NCBI GenBank assembly: GCA_050246915.1
Contig: JBFWVD010000019.1
Coordinates: 17,873-81,872, forward strand
Length of the DNA: 64,000 nucleotides
Reading direction: 5' to 3'
From: JBFWVD01 sp050246915
GTDB taxonomy: Bacteria > Actinomycetota > Acidimicrobiia > Acidimicrobiales > Ilumatobacteraceae
A program made the position numbers and the translations under genes. Shown one piece after another: positions 7,798 through 15,941 of this stretch. Under the pieces are notes generated by a model that did not search any database, was not told where the DNA came from, and was given only the letters and a program-made list of their open reading frames with translations. Each line of letters begins with the position of its first letter. Position 1 is the stretch's first letter.

Positions 7798-8352
7798 ATG
7801 CTCGAGAACCTGTGGGCCGGATGGCGCCGTGACTACGTGGAAAGCGCGGTTGACGGGCCGGGGAGCAACTCGATCCAGAGTGGACCCGGGAGCGTCTTCA
7901 GCCGCATCCTCGCCTCGGGCCTGAGCGATGAGGCGACGCACATCGTGTGGCGTGGTCGACGGTGCTTCGCCATCATGAACGCCTATCCGTACACCAACGG
8001 TCACCTGTTGGTGATGCCCTATCGCGAGATCGCCGCGCTCGACGCGCTGGGCGAGGACGAGCACGACGAGCTGTGGGACGCGGTGCGAACGGCCGTCGGT
8101 GTGGTGAAGTCGGTGTACAACCCCGATGGGGTCAACGTCGGTATGAACCTCGGTGCGGCGGCAGGCGCCGGTGTGCCCACGCATCTGCACGCCCATGTGT
8201 TGCCCCGTTGGAATGGTGACACCAACGCCATGACGGCCATCGCCGGTGTGCGGGTGATGCCCGAGACGCTCGAGTCGTCGGCCCGACGAATCCGAGAGGG
8301 CTGGATTCGTGCCGTCGCGTCGAAGGCCCCTAGCGTTCTCATCGATGAGTGA
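7798..8352 (+). CDS. HIT-family nucleotide hydrolase/phosphorylase (Ap4A type)
   Basis: HIT proteins cleave or transfer nucleotidyl groups. This 184-residue protein carries the catalytic triad H129-x-H131-x-H133 in THLHAHVLPRW. The long N-terminal extension and the position between thrS and pgsA match the mycobacterial homologue described as a diadenosine tetraphosphate phosphorylase (from memory). The gene begins 12 bases after thrS and overlaps the next gene by eight bases, so it is part of the same transcription unit. The HIT fold is clear; Ap4A as substrate is inferred from synteny. Confidence 0.88.
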   Translation: MLENLWAGWRRDYVESAVDGPGSNSIQSGPGSVFSRILASGLSDEATHIVWRGRRCFAIMNAYPYTNGHLLVMPYREIAALDALGEDEHDELWDAVRTAVGVVKSVYNPDGVNVGMNLGAAAGAGVPTHLHAHVLPRWNGDTNAMTAIAGVRVMPETLESSARRIREGWIRAVASKAPSVLIDE

Positions 8353-8896
8353 GACCGACGGCGCCAGTCCCGAACCCGACGCCGCGAGCGCGTCCGATGA
8401 CGAGATCCGCGACGCGCTGCCCGAAGACCTCAACGCAGTGGGTTACGTCGGTGTGTACCAGTTCCCCGACAACAGCCGTCGGCGCATCCCCGGTGTGCTC
8501 TACCTCGTGTCGGCCGCCATCTGCGTTGCCATCTGGGCGTCCAAGAGTGATTCGGCGGTGCTGATCAACGACGGCTTCTTGTGGGTCGGCGTGTTGCTCG
8601 CCGCGGTGGGCGTGTTCTCGATCACGTCGGGTTGGCGCATGCAACTCGATGAGACGGACGCGTTGGTCGCGGCGACCAAGTCCGTGGCGTTCCCCGTGGG
8701 GCATGCCTCAGCGCAGTTGGCGTGGCGTGGGTTGCGCAGTCGTCCGACGTGGCGGATCTTGTGTTACTCGATCGAAGAACCGCCGTTGCGACGTGGGTTC
8801 GTGCTCATCGACGCCATCGACGGCGAGATCGTCAGCTCGCTCGTCGAGGACAACCCCGAGGACTGGTCGAAGCGCACCGCTGAACCAGCCGCCTGA
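8345..8896 (+). CDS. Hypothetical membrane protein between HIT and pgsA genes
   Basis: This 183-residue protein has an acidic N-terminal tail (1-40), two hydrophobic segments (about 52-66 and 77-93) and a C-terminal soluble region of some 80 residues containing SRPTWRILCYSIEEPPLRRG and an acidic SLVEDNPEDW end. The ATG at 8345 lies inside the last codons of the HIT gene, so its translation is probably coupled. I do not recognise the domain. Its place in the phosphatidylinositol-lipid block is the only hint to a role. Confidence 0.65.
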   Translation: MSETDGASPEPDAASASDDEIRDALPEDLNAVGYVGVYQFPDNSRRRIPGVLYLVSAAICVAIWASKSDSAVLINDGFLWVGVLLAAVGVFSITSGWRMQLDETDALVAATKSVAFPVGHASAQLAWRGLRSRPTWRILCYSIEEPPLRRGFVLIDAIDGEIVSSLVEDNPEDWSKRTAEPAA

Positions 8897-8997
8897 CGCG
8901 GCCCTGCCCACGGGTGTCACCCGAACCGTTTGTCACTTTGCGAGGTTTTCGACCACGCGGAGGGTCGAGACGGCAGATGCCGGGTACTGTGTGACCG

Positions 8998-9708
8998 ATG
9001 TTTGACGGAAACTTCCGCGTTGGGGTCGATCGGGCGGTCAAGCCCGTTGGTCAACAACTGCGCCGTATGGGCGTCACCGCTGACCTGCTCACCGGGTTCG
9101 GCCTGCTCATCGCCGCTGGCGCCATGTTCGCCATCGCCAACGGCAAGCTCCAGTTGGGGTTCTTGCTCGTGGTTTTGTGCGCCGTCCCCGATCTGCTCGA
9201 TGGGGCGGTGGCCAAGGCGTCGGGCACGTCCGGTCCGCGAGGTGCGTTCTTCGATTCGGTCTCCGACCGGGTCACCGATGGGCTGATCTTCGGCGGCATC
9301 GCATGGCATCTGGCGTCGACCGAGAGCGCCCACATGGCCATGCTCCCGTTCGCCTTGTTCGGGGCGTCCGCGCTCATCTCCTACGAGCGGGCCAAGGCCG
9401 AGTCGTTGGGCTTCGATGCCAAGGGTGGGCTCATGGAGCGGGCCGAGCGCATCATCGTGCTCTGCTTCGGCCTGTTGTTCGACGCGTTGTTGATCCCGGT
9501 GCTGTGGGTCATGTTGGCTCTCACCTGCATCACGGCTGTGCAACGGTTCGTGAAGGTGTGGCGCCAGGCCTCCAAGCCGCTCCCAGAGCGTCGGGCTCGC
9601 CGTCGGCCGAGCACCCGCCGGGTGGCCCGTACACGCAATGCAGAACGGCAGCGACTGCGTGCTGCCCGGGAACGTCGCCCGCGGTTCGGTCGACACGACA
9701 GCGCCTGA
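8998..9708 (+). CDS. pgsA: CDP-alcohol phosphatidyltransferase, probable phosphatidylinositol-phosphate synthase
   Basis: The enzyme joins CDP-diacylglycerol to an inositol phosphate in the membrane, the entry step for phosphatidylinositol lipids. The family motif is complete: D65-x2-D68-G69-x2-A72-K73, G82, D86 and D90, with Lys where Arg is usual at position 73. Around it are five to six hydrophobic helices. The 236-residue protein ends in a strongly basic tail (about 195-236), probably cytoplasmic. The acyltransferase gene follows 21 bases on; pimA, which would use its product, now lies 11 kb away. In mycobacteria the gene called pgsA1 occupies this position. Confidence 0.88.
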   Translation: MFDGNFRVGVDRAVKPVGQQLRRMGVTADLLTGFGLLIAAGAMFAIANGKLQLGFLLVVLCAVPDLLDGAVAKASGTSGPRGAFFDSVSDRVTDGLIFGGIAWHLASTESAHMAMLPFALFGASALISYERAKAESLGFDAKGGLMERAERIIVLCFGLLFDALLIPVLWVMLALTCITAVQRFVKVWRQASKPLPERRARRRPSTRRVARTRNAERQRLRAARERRPRFGRHDSA

Positions 9709-9729
9709 TCGCCAGACGTCATCTCTCTC

Positions 9730-10635
9730 GTGACCGAGCGGCTCCCACCGGGTGACGCAGCCGCGTTGGCGGGCTACAAGTTCGGCTCGTTGATGGTCAA
9801 CGCCATGCCCGAGTCCGTGGCGATGACGACAGCTACGGCCGCGGGCCTGGGCTTCTCGGCGGCCATGCGGGGCCGGCGCACCATGATCGAGCGCCATCTG
9901 CGACGCGCTGATCCGACCTTGCGTGGCGCCGCGCTTCGTCGTGCTGTGCACGAGGCGTTCGAGTCCTACGCGCGCTATTGGGTCGAGTCGTTCCGTCTTC
10001 CACAACTCAATGCAACCGAGGTTGACGCGGCCTTCGCCTATCAAGGCTTCGGCTACATCGAGGAGGGTCTTGCCCAGGGCAACGGCGTCATCATCGCCCT
10101 CCCGCACCTGGGCGGATGGGAGTGGGCCGGTCGCTGGATCGCGGATCGAGGGATACCGATCACCGTCGTGGTGGAGGAGCTACGGCCGCGAGAGCTCTTC
10201 GAGTGGTTCGTGTCGTTCCGGCGGTCGCTGGGGATGAACGTGGTGCCGCTCGGCCCTGAGGCCGGCTCGGCGGTGCTGAAGGCCTTGCGCAACAACGAGC
10301 TCGTCTGCCTCTTGTCGGACCGGGACCTCGGTGGCGGGGGAGTGGAGGTCGAGTTCTTCGGCGAGCGCACCAAGCTCCCCGCCGGGCCGGCCACGCTGTC
10401 GCTGCGCACCGGCGCGCCGATCTTGCCCACCGGGGTGTACTTCCAGGGACGCCGGAACCACTTCGCGCTGGTCGAGCCGCCCCTGGTCATCGAACGCACC
10501 GGCAAGCTGCGCAAAGACGTGCAAGTGATGACCCAGGCCCTGGCCTGTTCGCTCGAGTCGCTCATCAAACGTGCGCCCAGCCAATGGCACCTGTTCCAGC
10601 CCAACTGGCCCAGCGACCCCGGCTACGGGGAGTGA
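9730..10635 (+). CDS. Phosphatidylinositol mannoside acyltransferase (PatA-like, HtrB/LpxL superfamily)
   Basis: PatA acylates the mannose of phosphatidylinositol monomannoside at the inner membrane. This 301-residue protein starts at a GTG and has the superfamily H-x4-E catalytic pair as H126 and E131 in ALPHLGGWEWAG, followed by LLSDRDLGGGGVEVEFFGE and the LPAGPATLSLRTGAPILP block found in this family. A hydrophobic N-terminal segment (about 12-45) probably anchors it. It lies directly after pgsA as in mycobacteria. The specific PIM substrate is inferred from synteny. Confidence 0.85.
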   Translation: MTERLPPGDAAALAGYKFGSLMVNAMPESVAMTTATAAGLGFSAAMRGRRTMIERHLRRADPTLRGAALRRAVHEAFESYARYWVESFRLPQLNATEVDAAFAYQGFGYIEEGLAQGNGVIIALPHLGGWEWAGRWIADRGIPITVVVEELRPRELFEWFVSFRRSLGMNVVPLGPEAGSAVLKALRNNELVCLLSDRDLGGGGVEVEFFGERTKLPAGPATLSLRTGAPILPTGVYFQGRRNHFALVEPPLVIERTGKLRKDVQVMTQALACSLESLIKRAPSQWHLFQPNWPSDPGYGE

Positions 10636-10711
10636 GCAGCTCGACCGAGACCCGACTCCGATTCGGTGCGGCGAGATACCGTTCGTGCATGGGCCCATCG
10701 CTGAGTCTCGA

Positions 10712-11143
10712 ATGACTCCCGAACAGCGTCGAGGTACCGCCAAGGTGATCGCCGCGACGGCGGTGGGATCCCTTTGCGTCATCGGCCTCGGGGTGGGAGC
10801 GCTCGTGTGGTCGACTGCTGGATCGTCGCCGCCCGAAGGGGGGCGGTCGATTGTGGCGATCTGTCGGAACCAGACCTCGAGTCTTCGCGCTGCGGTGGAA
10901 TCGAAGTACTCCGCCGAAGGGAAGTACCCCGACCATCTCTCGATATTGGTCACTGGACCGGACGCCGAGATCAATGCGCTCGGGGCAACGGCGCCCGGCG
11001 GTGGTGCGCTGGGTGAGATCTTCGACGCCATCGAGTTTTCCGGTGACGGAGATGTCTACGAACTCCGCTATGAGCCCTCGACCGGCCGCGTCTCAGCGAG
11101 CACGACCACCGGTGTGCAAGGGGACGATGGCTGCCCGAGCTGA
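10712..11143 (+). CDS. Pilin-like single-pass secreted protein
   Basis: About 143 residues with one N-terminal transmembrane segment (about 10-30) and an extracytoplasmic part. The stretch CRNQTSSLRAAVESKYSAEG followed by KYPDHLSIL resembles the start of the globular domain of small actinobacterial pilins (Cys, alpha-helix, then GxYP). No prepilin-peptidase site (G followed by F and a Glu at +5) precedes the helix, so it is not an ordinary type IV pilin. The ATG at 10712 is chosen; a GTG at 10685 is in frame. It is the first gene after the conserved lipid block, and its stop lies inside an inverted repeat. Confidence 0.55.
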   Translation: MTPEQRRGTAKVIAATAVGSLCVIGLGVGALVWSTAGSSPPEGGRSIVAICRNQTSSLRAAVESKYSAEGKYPDHLSILVTGPDAEINALGATAPGGGALGEIFDAIEFSGDGDVYELRYEPSTGRVSASTTTGVQGDDGCPS

Positions 11144-11158
11144 AGTGGATGGGCAGCC
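11129..11158. terminator. Hairpin at the convergence of the pilin-like gene and the nitroreductase gene
   Basis: GGCTGCCC (11129-11136) and GGGCAGCC (11151-11158) form a perfect eight-base stem around a 14-base loop that includes the plus-strand stop codon. The two genes end 24 bases apart facing each other, so a bidirectional terminator is expected here, although no T-run follows on either strand. Confidence 0.45.
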
Positions 11159-11167
11159 GGGCGAGCA

Positions 11168-11764
11168 TCAATCGCTGATGATCCTCAGCTCGGGCACCGG
11201 TCGCTCGGGGACCGGAACATCGCCGATCAGCCAGCCGAGGTAGATGAGCCCGATCACGGCAGTGCCGGTCTCGAACCCGCACAGTTCGCTGACCACCGGC
11301 CAGAGCTCCGGTGAGCAGCTGGACCAGTACGAGCCGAGCCCAGCAGCGGTCGCCGCAAGGAGGAGGTTCTCGATCGCTGCGGCCACGGCATCACGATTTT
11401 CCGCAGTGACACTCGGACGGTCACCGAGCACCGATCCCACCGCCAGCACCATCGGAGCGCGCCCGTACTTCGTCCGGTTCTTGGCGATCTTCTCGGCGTC
11501 GAACCCGCCGGCGCGGGCCATCTCGTCGCCGATCACCTGACCGAGATGCGCCCGTCCGTCGCCTTTGAACATCGCGAACCGCCACGGCCAGGTCCGCTTG
11601 TGGTTGGGTGCCCACACGGCGGCCGCGCACAAGCGCTCGATCAGCTCCATCGGCACCGGGCGCTGCAGGTCCATCCTCAGATTCGTGCGACGTGACGCGA
11701 CGAGCACTTCGAAGTGGCTGAGCTCGGCCTGGTCGGCGTCGGTCATGGCGTCGGGGGAGGTCAT
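11168..11764 (-). CDS. Nitroreductase-family flavoprotein (YdjA-like)
   Basis: A 198-residue FMN-dependent oxidoreductase of the nitroreductase fold. The segment WAPNHKRTWPWRF followed by GDGR is close to the YdjA/TdsD-type subgroup, and RRTNLR at the start and the GSYWSS / LIYLGW blocks complete the FMN site. It acts in the cytoplasm with NAD(P)H; the physiological substrate is unknown. It is last in a minus-strand series: response regulator, sensor kinase, ApbE, nitroreductase, with only 28 bases between it and apbE. The ATG at 11764 begins the likely protein; a second ATG six codons on is possible. Confidence 0.8.
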   Translation of the reverse strand: MTSPDAMTDADQAELSHFEVLVASRRTNLRMDLQRPVPMELIERLCAAAVWAPNHKRTWPWRFAMFKGDGRAHLGQVIGDEMARAGGFDAEKIAKNRTKYGRAPMVLAVGSVLGDRPSVTAENRDAVAAAIENLLLAATAAGLGSYWSSCSPELWPVVSELCGFETGTAVIGLIYLGWLIGDVPVPERPVPELRIISD

Positions 11765-11792
11765 ATGGGGGCAGCTTGCCCGCTCGCGGCGG

Positions 11793-12731
11793 TCAACCGC
11801 CACCTGCGTTCGTGGTGTGCACCTCGGTGACCATGCCGTCATCGTGCACCAACCATGCCCGAGCCCCGGCCGCGCCCAACATGGCAGCTCCCTCTCGGGA
11901 CCCGGCGATGAGCGCGGCCTTCGCCATCACCTCTGACCATCCCGCCTCGGGGCCGGCGACGACGACGGCGGCCAGATCGGTCACGGCGCTGGTACCCGTT
12001 CGCGGATCGATGAGATGGTGCAGCGTCTCGCCGGCGCGACGCCAGGTGCGCATCACCTTGGTGCTGGTCACGATGGCACACGGTCCGGAGTCTTCGAGCC
12101 GGTGCACGGTGAGCTCGGCCGACTCATCGAGTGGATGCTCGACGTGGATGTCCCACGCCCCTTCGCTGTCCGGCCCGCGGCCAGCAATACGAACGTCTCC
12201 ACCGAGGCCGACTGCTGCTCCCACACCACCGCGATCGATGGCGCCTTCGGCCACCATGTCCGCAGCCATGCCCTTGCCGATCCCGCCGAGGTCGATGTGC
12301 ACGCCTGCCGGCAACGATACGGTCTGCTCGTCGGGATCGATGACGATGGCGGCGATACCCGGAGTGCTCCCGACGCTGTCGAGGGCATCGGAGCGTTCGC
12401 GATCGATCTCTCGAAACGTGCGGTCGTAACCCAACGCGATGAGAGCATCGAGGATGGTCGGATCGAACAGACCATCGGTGACCCGGTGCATGTCGAGGGC
12501 GGCCTGCACCGCCGCGAAGGTGAGCGGATGCACGCGGTGGGGGCCTCGGCCCGCGGCGGCGTTGAGCTGTGACAGATCGCTGTCGGGGAGGAATCGACTC
12601 CACAGCCGCTCCAAGCGCTCGACCTCGGCGACGGCCCACTCGGCCAGACCCGAGGGCGCACCGTGCAGCACCAGGTGCGCGTCCGATCCCATTGCTCGGA
12701 ATTGTCGAACGTCAACTCGACTTGCGGTCAT
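11793..12731 (-). CDS. apbE: FAD:protein FMN transferase
   Basis: ApbE covalently attaches FMN from FAD to a Ser/Thr of target flavoproteins. The 312-residue protein has the ApbE fold, with the FAD-binding DLGGIGKG (147-154), the GLGGDVRIAG block (175-184), and the C-terminal IDPRTGTSAVTDLAAVVVAG segment with its metal-binding region. It has no signal peptide or lipobox at the chosen ATG (12731), so it should act in the cytoplasm, which is less common than the periplasmic form. It sits between a sensor kinase (41 bases upstream) and a nitroreductase. No protein with an obvious flavinylation motif (SGA[ST] type) is seen in the operon. Confidence 0.88.
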   Translation of the reverse strand: MTASRVDVRQFRAMGSDAHLVLHGAPSGLAEWAVAEVERLERLWSRFLPDSDLSQLNAAAGRGPHRVHPLTFAAVQAALDMHRVTDGLFDPTILDALIALGYDRTFREIDRERSDALDSVGSTPGIAAIVIDPDEQTVSLPAGVHIDLGGIGKGMAADMVAEGAIDRGGVGAAVGLGGDVRIAGRGPDSEGAWDIHVEHPLDESAELTVHRLEDSGPCAIVTSTKVMRTWRRAGETLHHLIDPRTGTSAVTDLAAVVVAGPEAGWSEVMAKAALIAGSREGAAMLGAAGARAWLVHDDGMVTEVHTTNAGGG

Positions 12732-12771
12732 GACCGCACTCCTGACGCCGTCGTCGAGGCCCGCACAGGCA

Positions 12772-14088
12772 TCACGGGTTCTTGGGGGAGCTGCGGCCGA
12801 GGACGACGCACACCCGCGCTCCACCTTGCGGGCTGCGGCCGAGTTCGATGACGCCACCCGAGCGCTCAGCGACGCGCCGAGCGATGTCGAGACCCAAGCC
12901 GGTGCCTCGGCTACGCGGACCGCGCCGACCCCGCGCCGCCACATCACTGGAGGGAAGTCCGGGGCCCGCATCGTCGACGATGAGTCGGGTCCCGTCGGCC
13001 ACTCGTTCGACGCTCACCGTGCACGGCTTCCCCGACGGCGTGTGGTGGAACACATTGCCCACCAGCGCGTCGATGACGGCATCGAGATCTTGGCGGCTGG
13101 CCTTCACCAGAGCGGTCGGGGCTGAGAGCCGGACCGAGACCTCGCGGCCTTGGGCTTGGCCGAGCACCGCCCAGAACGCCATGCGATCACGAACTGCGGT
13201 CACCAGATCGGCGCCGACATCGTGGGAGATCGGCACGCGCGCCTGGCGGATGACGTTGGTGAGCGATTCCTCGAGCCGATCCAACTCGGCGTTGAGCTGC
13301 GCTCGATCGTGATCGTCACCGACCTGTTCAGTGGCAAGGCGCAGTGCGGTCATCGGTGTGCGGAGCTTGTGCGACAGATCGGCCACCGACTCGCGCTCGG
13401 CCTGGAGCAGCTCACCGATGCGTTCAGCCAACAGGTTCAGCGCGGTGGCAACAGCGGTCACCTCCGGTGTGCCCTCGGTGTCGGCTCGCGCGTTCAGATC
13501 GCCGTCGGCGAGCCGCTCGGCCACCTCGGAGGCCTCACGCAGCGGGCGGGTGATCGAGCGCCCCATCCGATCTCCGACGAGCGCCGAGATGCCGATGAGC
13601 AGTACGCCGAGCGAACCCAACGTGGTCCACGCCGCAACGACGCCTTTGTGCAGCGTCCCCGAGGGCACGAACACGCGAATGACCGTGGTGCGCACGGTGC
13701 CATCGCTCGTGTCGGGAACGACGACGGGTACGAACACATCAGCCCCGCCGTCGGTGTTGCGGGCAAAGGCTTGTCCGTTGCGGGCCAGAGCCAGTGCGCT
13801 GGGGTCGACCTCTCGCTGCCTGGTCCCGATGACGGTGTCGTTCTCGTCGGGGAGGATCAACGAGATGACGCCCTCGGAATCGGTCTCTGCTTGCTCGACC
13901 GCGCGTGCCAGTTCTTTGCGATCGGTCAGGTCGGCCACTGGACCGCTCAGACTGTAGGCAGCCGTGGTCGCTCGGTTGATGGCACGGTCCTGTGCGATCG
14001 AGCGCACCAGCACCGCGAGCGGGATCACGAAGGCCAGCACGACGATCGATGTGATCGCCATCGCCATCAGCACGAGCTGCCTACGCAA
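12772..14088 (-). CDS. Sensor histidine kinase
   Basis: A 438-residue two-pass sensor. TM1 is at about 7-30, then an extracytoplasmic domain (31-150), TM2 (152-172), HAMP (173-230), a HisKA helix with phospho-acceptor His240 in LSHKLRTPMTAL, and an HATPase domain with N-box GNVFHHTPSG, G1 DDAGPGL and G2 GTGLGL. The residue after the catalytic His is Lys where most HisKA proteins have Glu, which may affect phosphotransfer or phosphatase chemistry. It starts at TTG 14088 behind GGAGCAGGA. The response regulator gene is 78 bases upstream and apbE follows, so the three are likely one operon. Confidence 0.88.
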   Translation of the reverse strand: MRRQLVLMAMAITSIVVLAFVIPLAVLVRSIAQDRAINRATTAAYSLSGPVADLTDRKELARAVEQAETDSEGVISLILPDENDTVIGTRQREVDPSALALARNGQAFARNTDGGADVFVPVVVPDTSDGTVRTTVIRVFVPSGTLHKGVVAAWTTLGSLGVLLIGISALVGDRMGRSITRPLREASEVAERLADGDLNARADTEGTPEVTAVATALNLLAERIGELLQAERESVADLSHKLRTPMTALRLATEQVGDDHDRAQLNAELDRLEESLTNVIRQARVPISHDVGADLVTAVRDRMAFWAVLGQAQGREVSVRLSAPTALVKASRQDLDAVIDALVGNVFHHTPSGKPCTVSVERVADGTRLIVDDAGPGLPSSDVAARGRRGPRSRGTGLGLDIARRVAERSGGVIELGRSPQGGARVCVVLGRSSPKNP

Positions 14089-14166
14089 TTGATCCTGCTC
14101 CCACGTCGCTGTCGATACGGCCCACCAGTCTCACCGCGGATGGTGATGGGTCGAGTGCCCGCCCGT

Positions 14167-14859
14167 TCAGGCCGGCACGACCAGCTTCACACCCACACCG
14201 CGCACGGTGTGGACATAGCGAGGGCTCGCTGCCGTCTCGCCCAGCTTGGCCCGGATCCACGACAGATGCGTGTCGACGGTCTTGTCCATGCCGACATAGG
14301 GCTGACGCCACACGGCGTTCACCAACTCCTGCTTCGTGACGACCTCACCGGCGCGGCCGGCGAGGAAGTGGAGCAGATCGAACTCCTTGCGGCTGAGCGT
14401 CAACTCGGCGCCATCCAAGGTGGCGATGCGCGTGACGGGGTCGATCTCGAGGCCTCCGACCGCGATCGAAGAGCGGGCCGGATCGCGCTCGCCGTCACCG
14501 GTGGTGCGCCGCAAGATGGCCCGGATCCGTGCATCGATCTGATCGGTCGAAAAGGGTTTGATCACGTAGTCGTCGGCTCCAGCGTCGAGGACGCGGACGA
14601 TCTCACTCTCGGCGTCGCGTGCGGTGGCGACGATCACCGGTACCGAGCTCACGGATCGGAGCATCCGCAGCAGATCGACCCCGTCGATGTCGGGCAGGCC
14701 GAGGTCGAGCACCACCACGTCGGGGGTGCGCTCCATAGCGAGCCGCACGCCCACCAGCCCGCTGTCGGCCTGGTGCACGACATGGTCGCGCAACGCCAAC
14801 CCGTCGGCGAGTGAGCGGCGGATGGCCGGGTCGTCTTCGATGAGGAGCACGGTTGCCAC
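14167..14859 (-). CDS. OmpR/PhoB-family response regulator
   Basis: The 230-residue protein has a receiver domain with acidic pair D9-D10, phospho-acceptor D52, T79 and K101, followed by a winged-helix DNA-binding domain (about 130-228) containing LSRKEFDLLHFLAGRAGEVV and DTHLSWIRAKLGE. It is the partner of the kinase just downstream. I use GTG 14859 (MATVLLIEDD); another GTG at 14877 adds six residues. The promoter region holds a perfect 8-2-8 palindrome that also faces the divergent secreted-protein gene. Confidence 0.9.
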   Translation of the reverse strand: MATVLLIEDDPAIRRSLADGLALRDHVVHQADSGLVGVRLAMERTPDVVVLDLGLPDIDGVDLLRMLRSVSSVPVIVATARDAESEIVRVLDAGADDYVIKPFSTDQIDARIRAILRRTTGDGERDPARSSIAVGGLEIDPVTRIATLDGAELTLSRKEFDLLHFLAGRAGEVVTKQELVNAVWRQPYVGMDKTVDTHLSWIRAKLGETAASPRYVHTVRGVGVKLVVPA

Positions 14860-14899
14860 GCCGCCACGGTAAAGCACGCGGCCGCTGGTCGGTCACAGA

Positions 14900-14917
14900 C
14901 GGTTCGATCTCGAACCG
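14900..14917. promoter_or_regulatory. Perfect 8-2-8 palindrome in the divergent regulatory region
   Basis: CGGTTCGA-TC-TCGAACCG is exactly self-complementary apart from its two-base centre. It lies 41 bases upstream of the response-regulator start and 67 bases upstream of the Ser/Thr-rich protein start, the only two genes fed by this gap. It could be an operator for both. OmpR-family regulators more often use direct repeats, so a different repressor is equally likely. Confidence 0.45.
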
Positions 14918-14983
14918 CCTCTTAAGGTGGATTTCGGGTTCTCTCGGGTGTGCTCAGCCGCCCGATCTGTCACAAATGGCAGG

Positions 14984-15877
14984 ATGCGTCGACCAGTGCT
15001 TGCTGCCCTGACATGGGCGGTGGGCGTGGCGGCGTGCACCGCAGTCGCCTGGAGCGCGGTACGGACCTTGGCCGCCGACGTGATCGATCATCGCCAGCCG
15101 GTGCTGTCCGCCAGTGATGTCCTGAGTGCGCTCGAAGCTCGGCCGCTAGCGCCGTCGAGCACGATCTCGATGGACGTTCCTGCGGAAGTCGTTCCCCCCA
15201 TGGCCGAGCTCACCGATGCGCCGGCCTCGATCGACACGTCGCCCGTCCCCGAGGTGTCGTCGGATCCAGTGGACTCCGGCACTGCGATGACACGCTCGTC
15301 GAACGAGTTGCTGCTCGCCGCCGCGGCCACTCAGACCACGGACGCTCCCGCTCCGACCGTGGCCGTGACCTCGTCGGGGCGGACGACCACCACCGTGGCG
15401 AAGGCCAAGTCCACGGTGGCGACCATGCCGCCGTCGACGACGAAGGACTCGGTCCCCTCGACCTCGTCGAGTGCGGCGACGAAGTCAACGAAATCCGCCA
15501 AGCCCGCCGGGCGCCAGTCGTCGTCAGGGCCGCCGACCGGGGGTTCTACCACCACGACGCCCGGCGCTGGTCCGGCCTCGGTGGGCACCAGTTCGTCGAC
15601 GACGATCGCCGCGGTCACCTCCACCGTCACCACGCGCTCGTCGAGCACGACCGGATGGACATCGACGGAACTCACGTCCGGTGGATCGGTGGCGGCTCGG
15701 TGCACGAGCGCAGACTCGATCGCGTTGGTGGCTGCCACGCCATCAGCCGGACATCGCGTCGAAGTGGTGAGCTCGACCGCCGAACGAATCGTGATTCGCT
15801 TCGATCGCAGGGGTTTCGCGCTCGAGGTCCGTGGTGAGTGCTCGCACGGGCGGGTCGAGTTCGAGACCGAGGACTGA
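14984..15877 (+). CDS. Secreted or membrane-anchored Ser/Thr-rich protein
   Basis: About 297 residues: an N-terminal hydrophobic signal/anchor (about 5-28), a long Ser/Thr/Pro-rich region (about 60-235) without recognisable fold, and a C-terminal unit of about 60 residues starting at a Cys (RCTSADSIALVAATPSAG) and ending ECSHGRVEFETED, where two Cys residues could pair. The C-terminal unit looks like a small beta domain. It is divergent from the two-component/ApbE operon and shares its control region, so it may be a regulon member or the sensed component. I see no canonical ApbE flavinylation motif. The ATG at 14984 is chosen because it begins the signal. Confidence 0.65.
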   Translation: MRRPVLAALTWAVGVAACTAVAWSAVRTLAADVIDHRQPVLSASDVLSALEARPLAPSSTISMDVPAEVVPPMAELTDAPASIDTSPVPEVSSDPVDSGTAMTRSSNELLLAAAATQTTDAPAPTVAVTSSGRTTTTVAKAKSTVATMPPSTTKDSVPSTSSSAATKSTKSAKPAGRQSSSGPPTGGSTTTTPGAGPASVGTSSSTTIAAVTSTVTTRSSSTTGWTSTELTSGGSVAARCTSADSIALVAATPSAGHRVEVVSSTAERIVIRFDRRGFALEVRGECSHGRVEFETED

Positions 15878-15913
15878 CCTCGGACTCCTCCCGCCGGGGC
15901 GACGCCGGGCGGT

Positions 15914-15941
15914 GCCGGGGTTCCGATCGTCGGACCTCGGC
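15914..15941. terminator. Hairpin between convergent Ser/Thr-rich and Eis-like genes
   Basis: GCCGGGGTTCCGA (15914-15926) pairs with TCGGACCTCGGC (15930-15941) in a 12-pair stem with one bulged T and one G-T pair around a TCG loop. It fills most of the 64 bases between the two convergent stop codons and ends at the last base before the Eis-like stop. No T-run follows. Confidence 0.5.

Noticed and set aside
6709..8433. A 574-codon open frame antisense to thrS and the HIT gene
   Set aside because: It mirrors codon structure of the sense genes and has no domain or start signal.
14984..15877. Target of the neighbouring ApbE (DSGTAMT near residues 96-102 compared with the flavinylation consensus)
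   Set aside because: The residues do not match the SGA[ST] core, and the segment lies in a disordered region rather than an FMN-binding domain.
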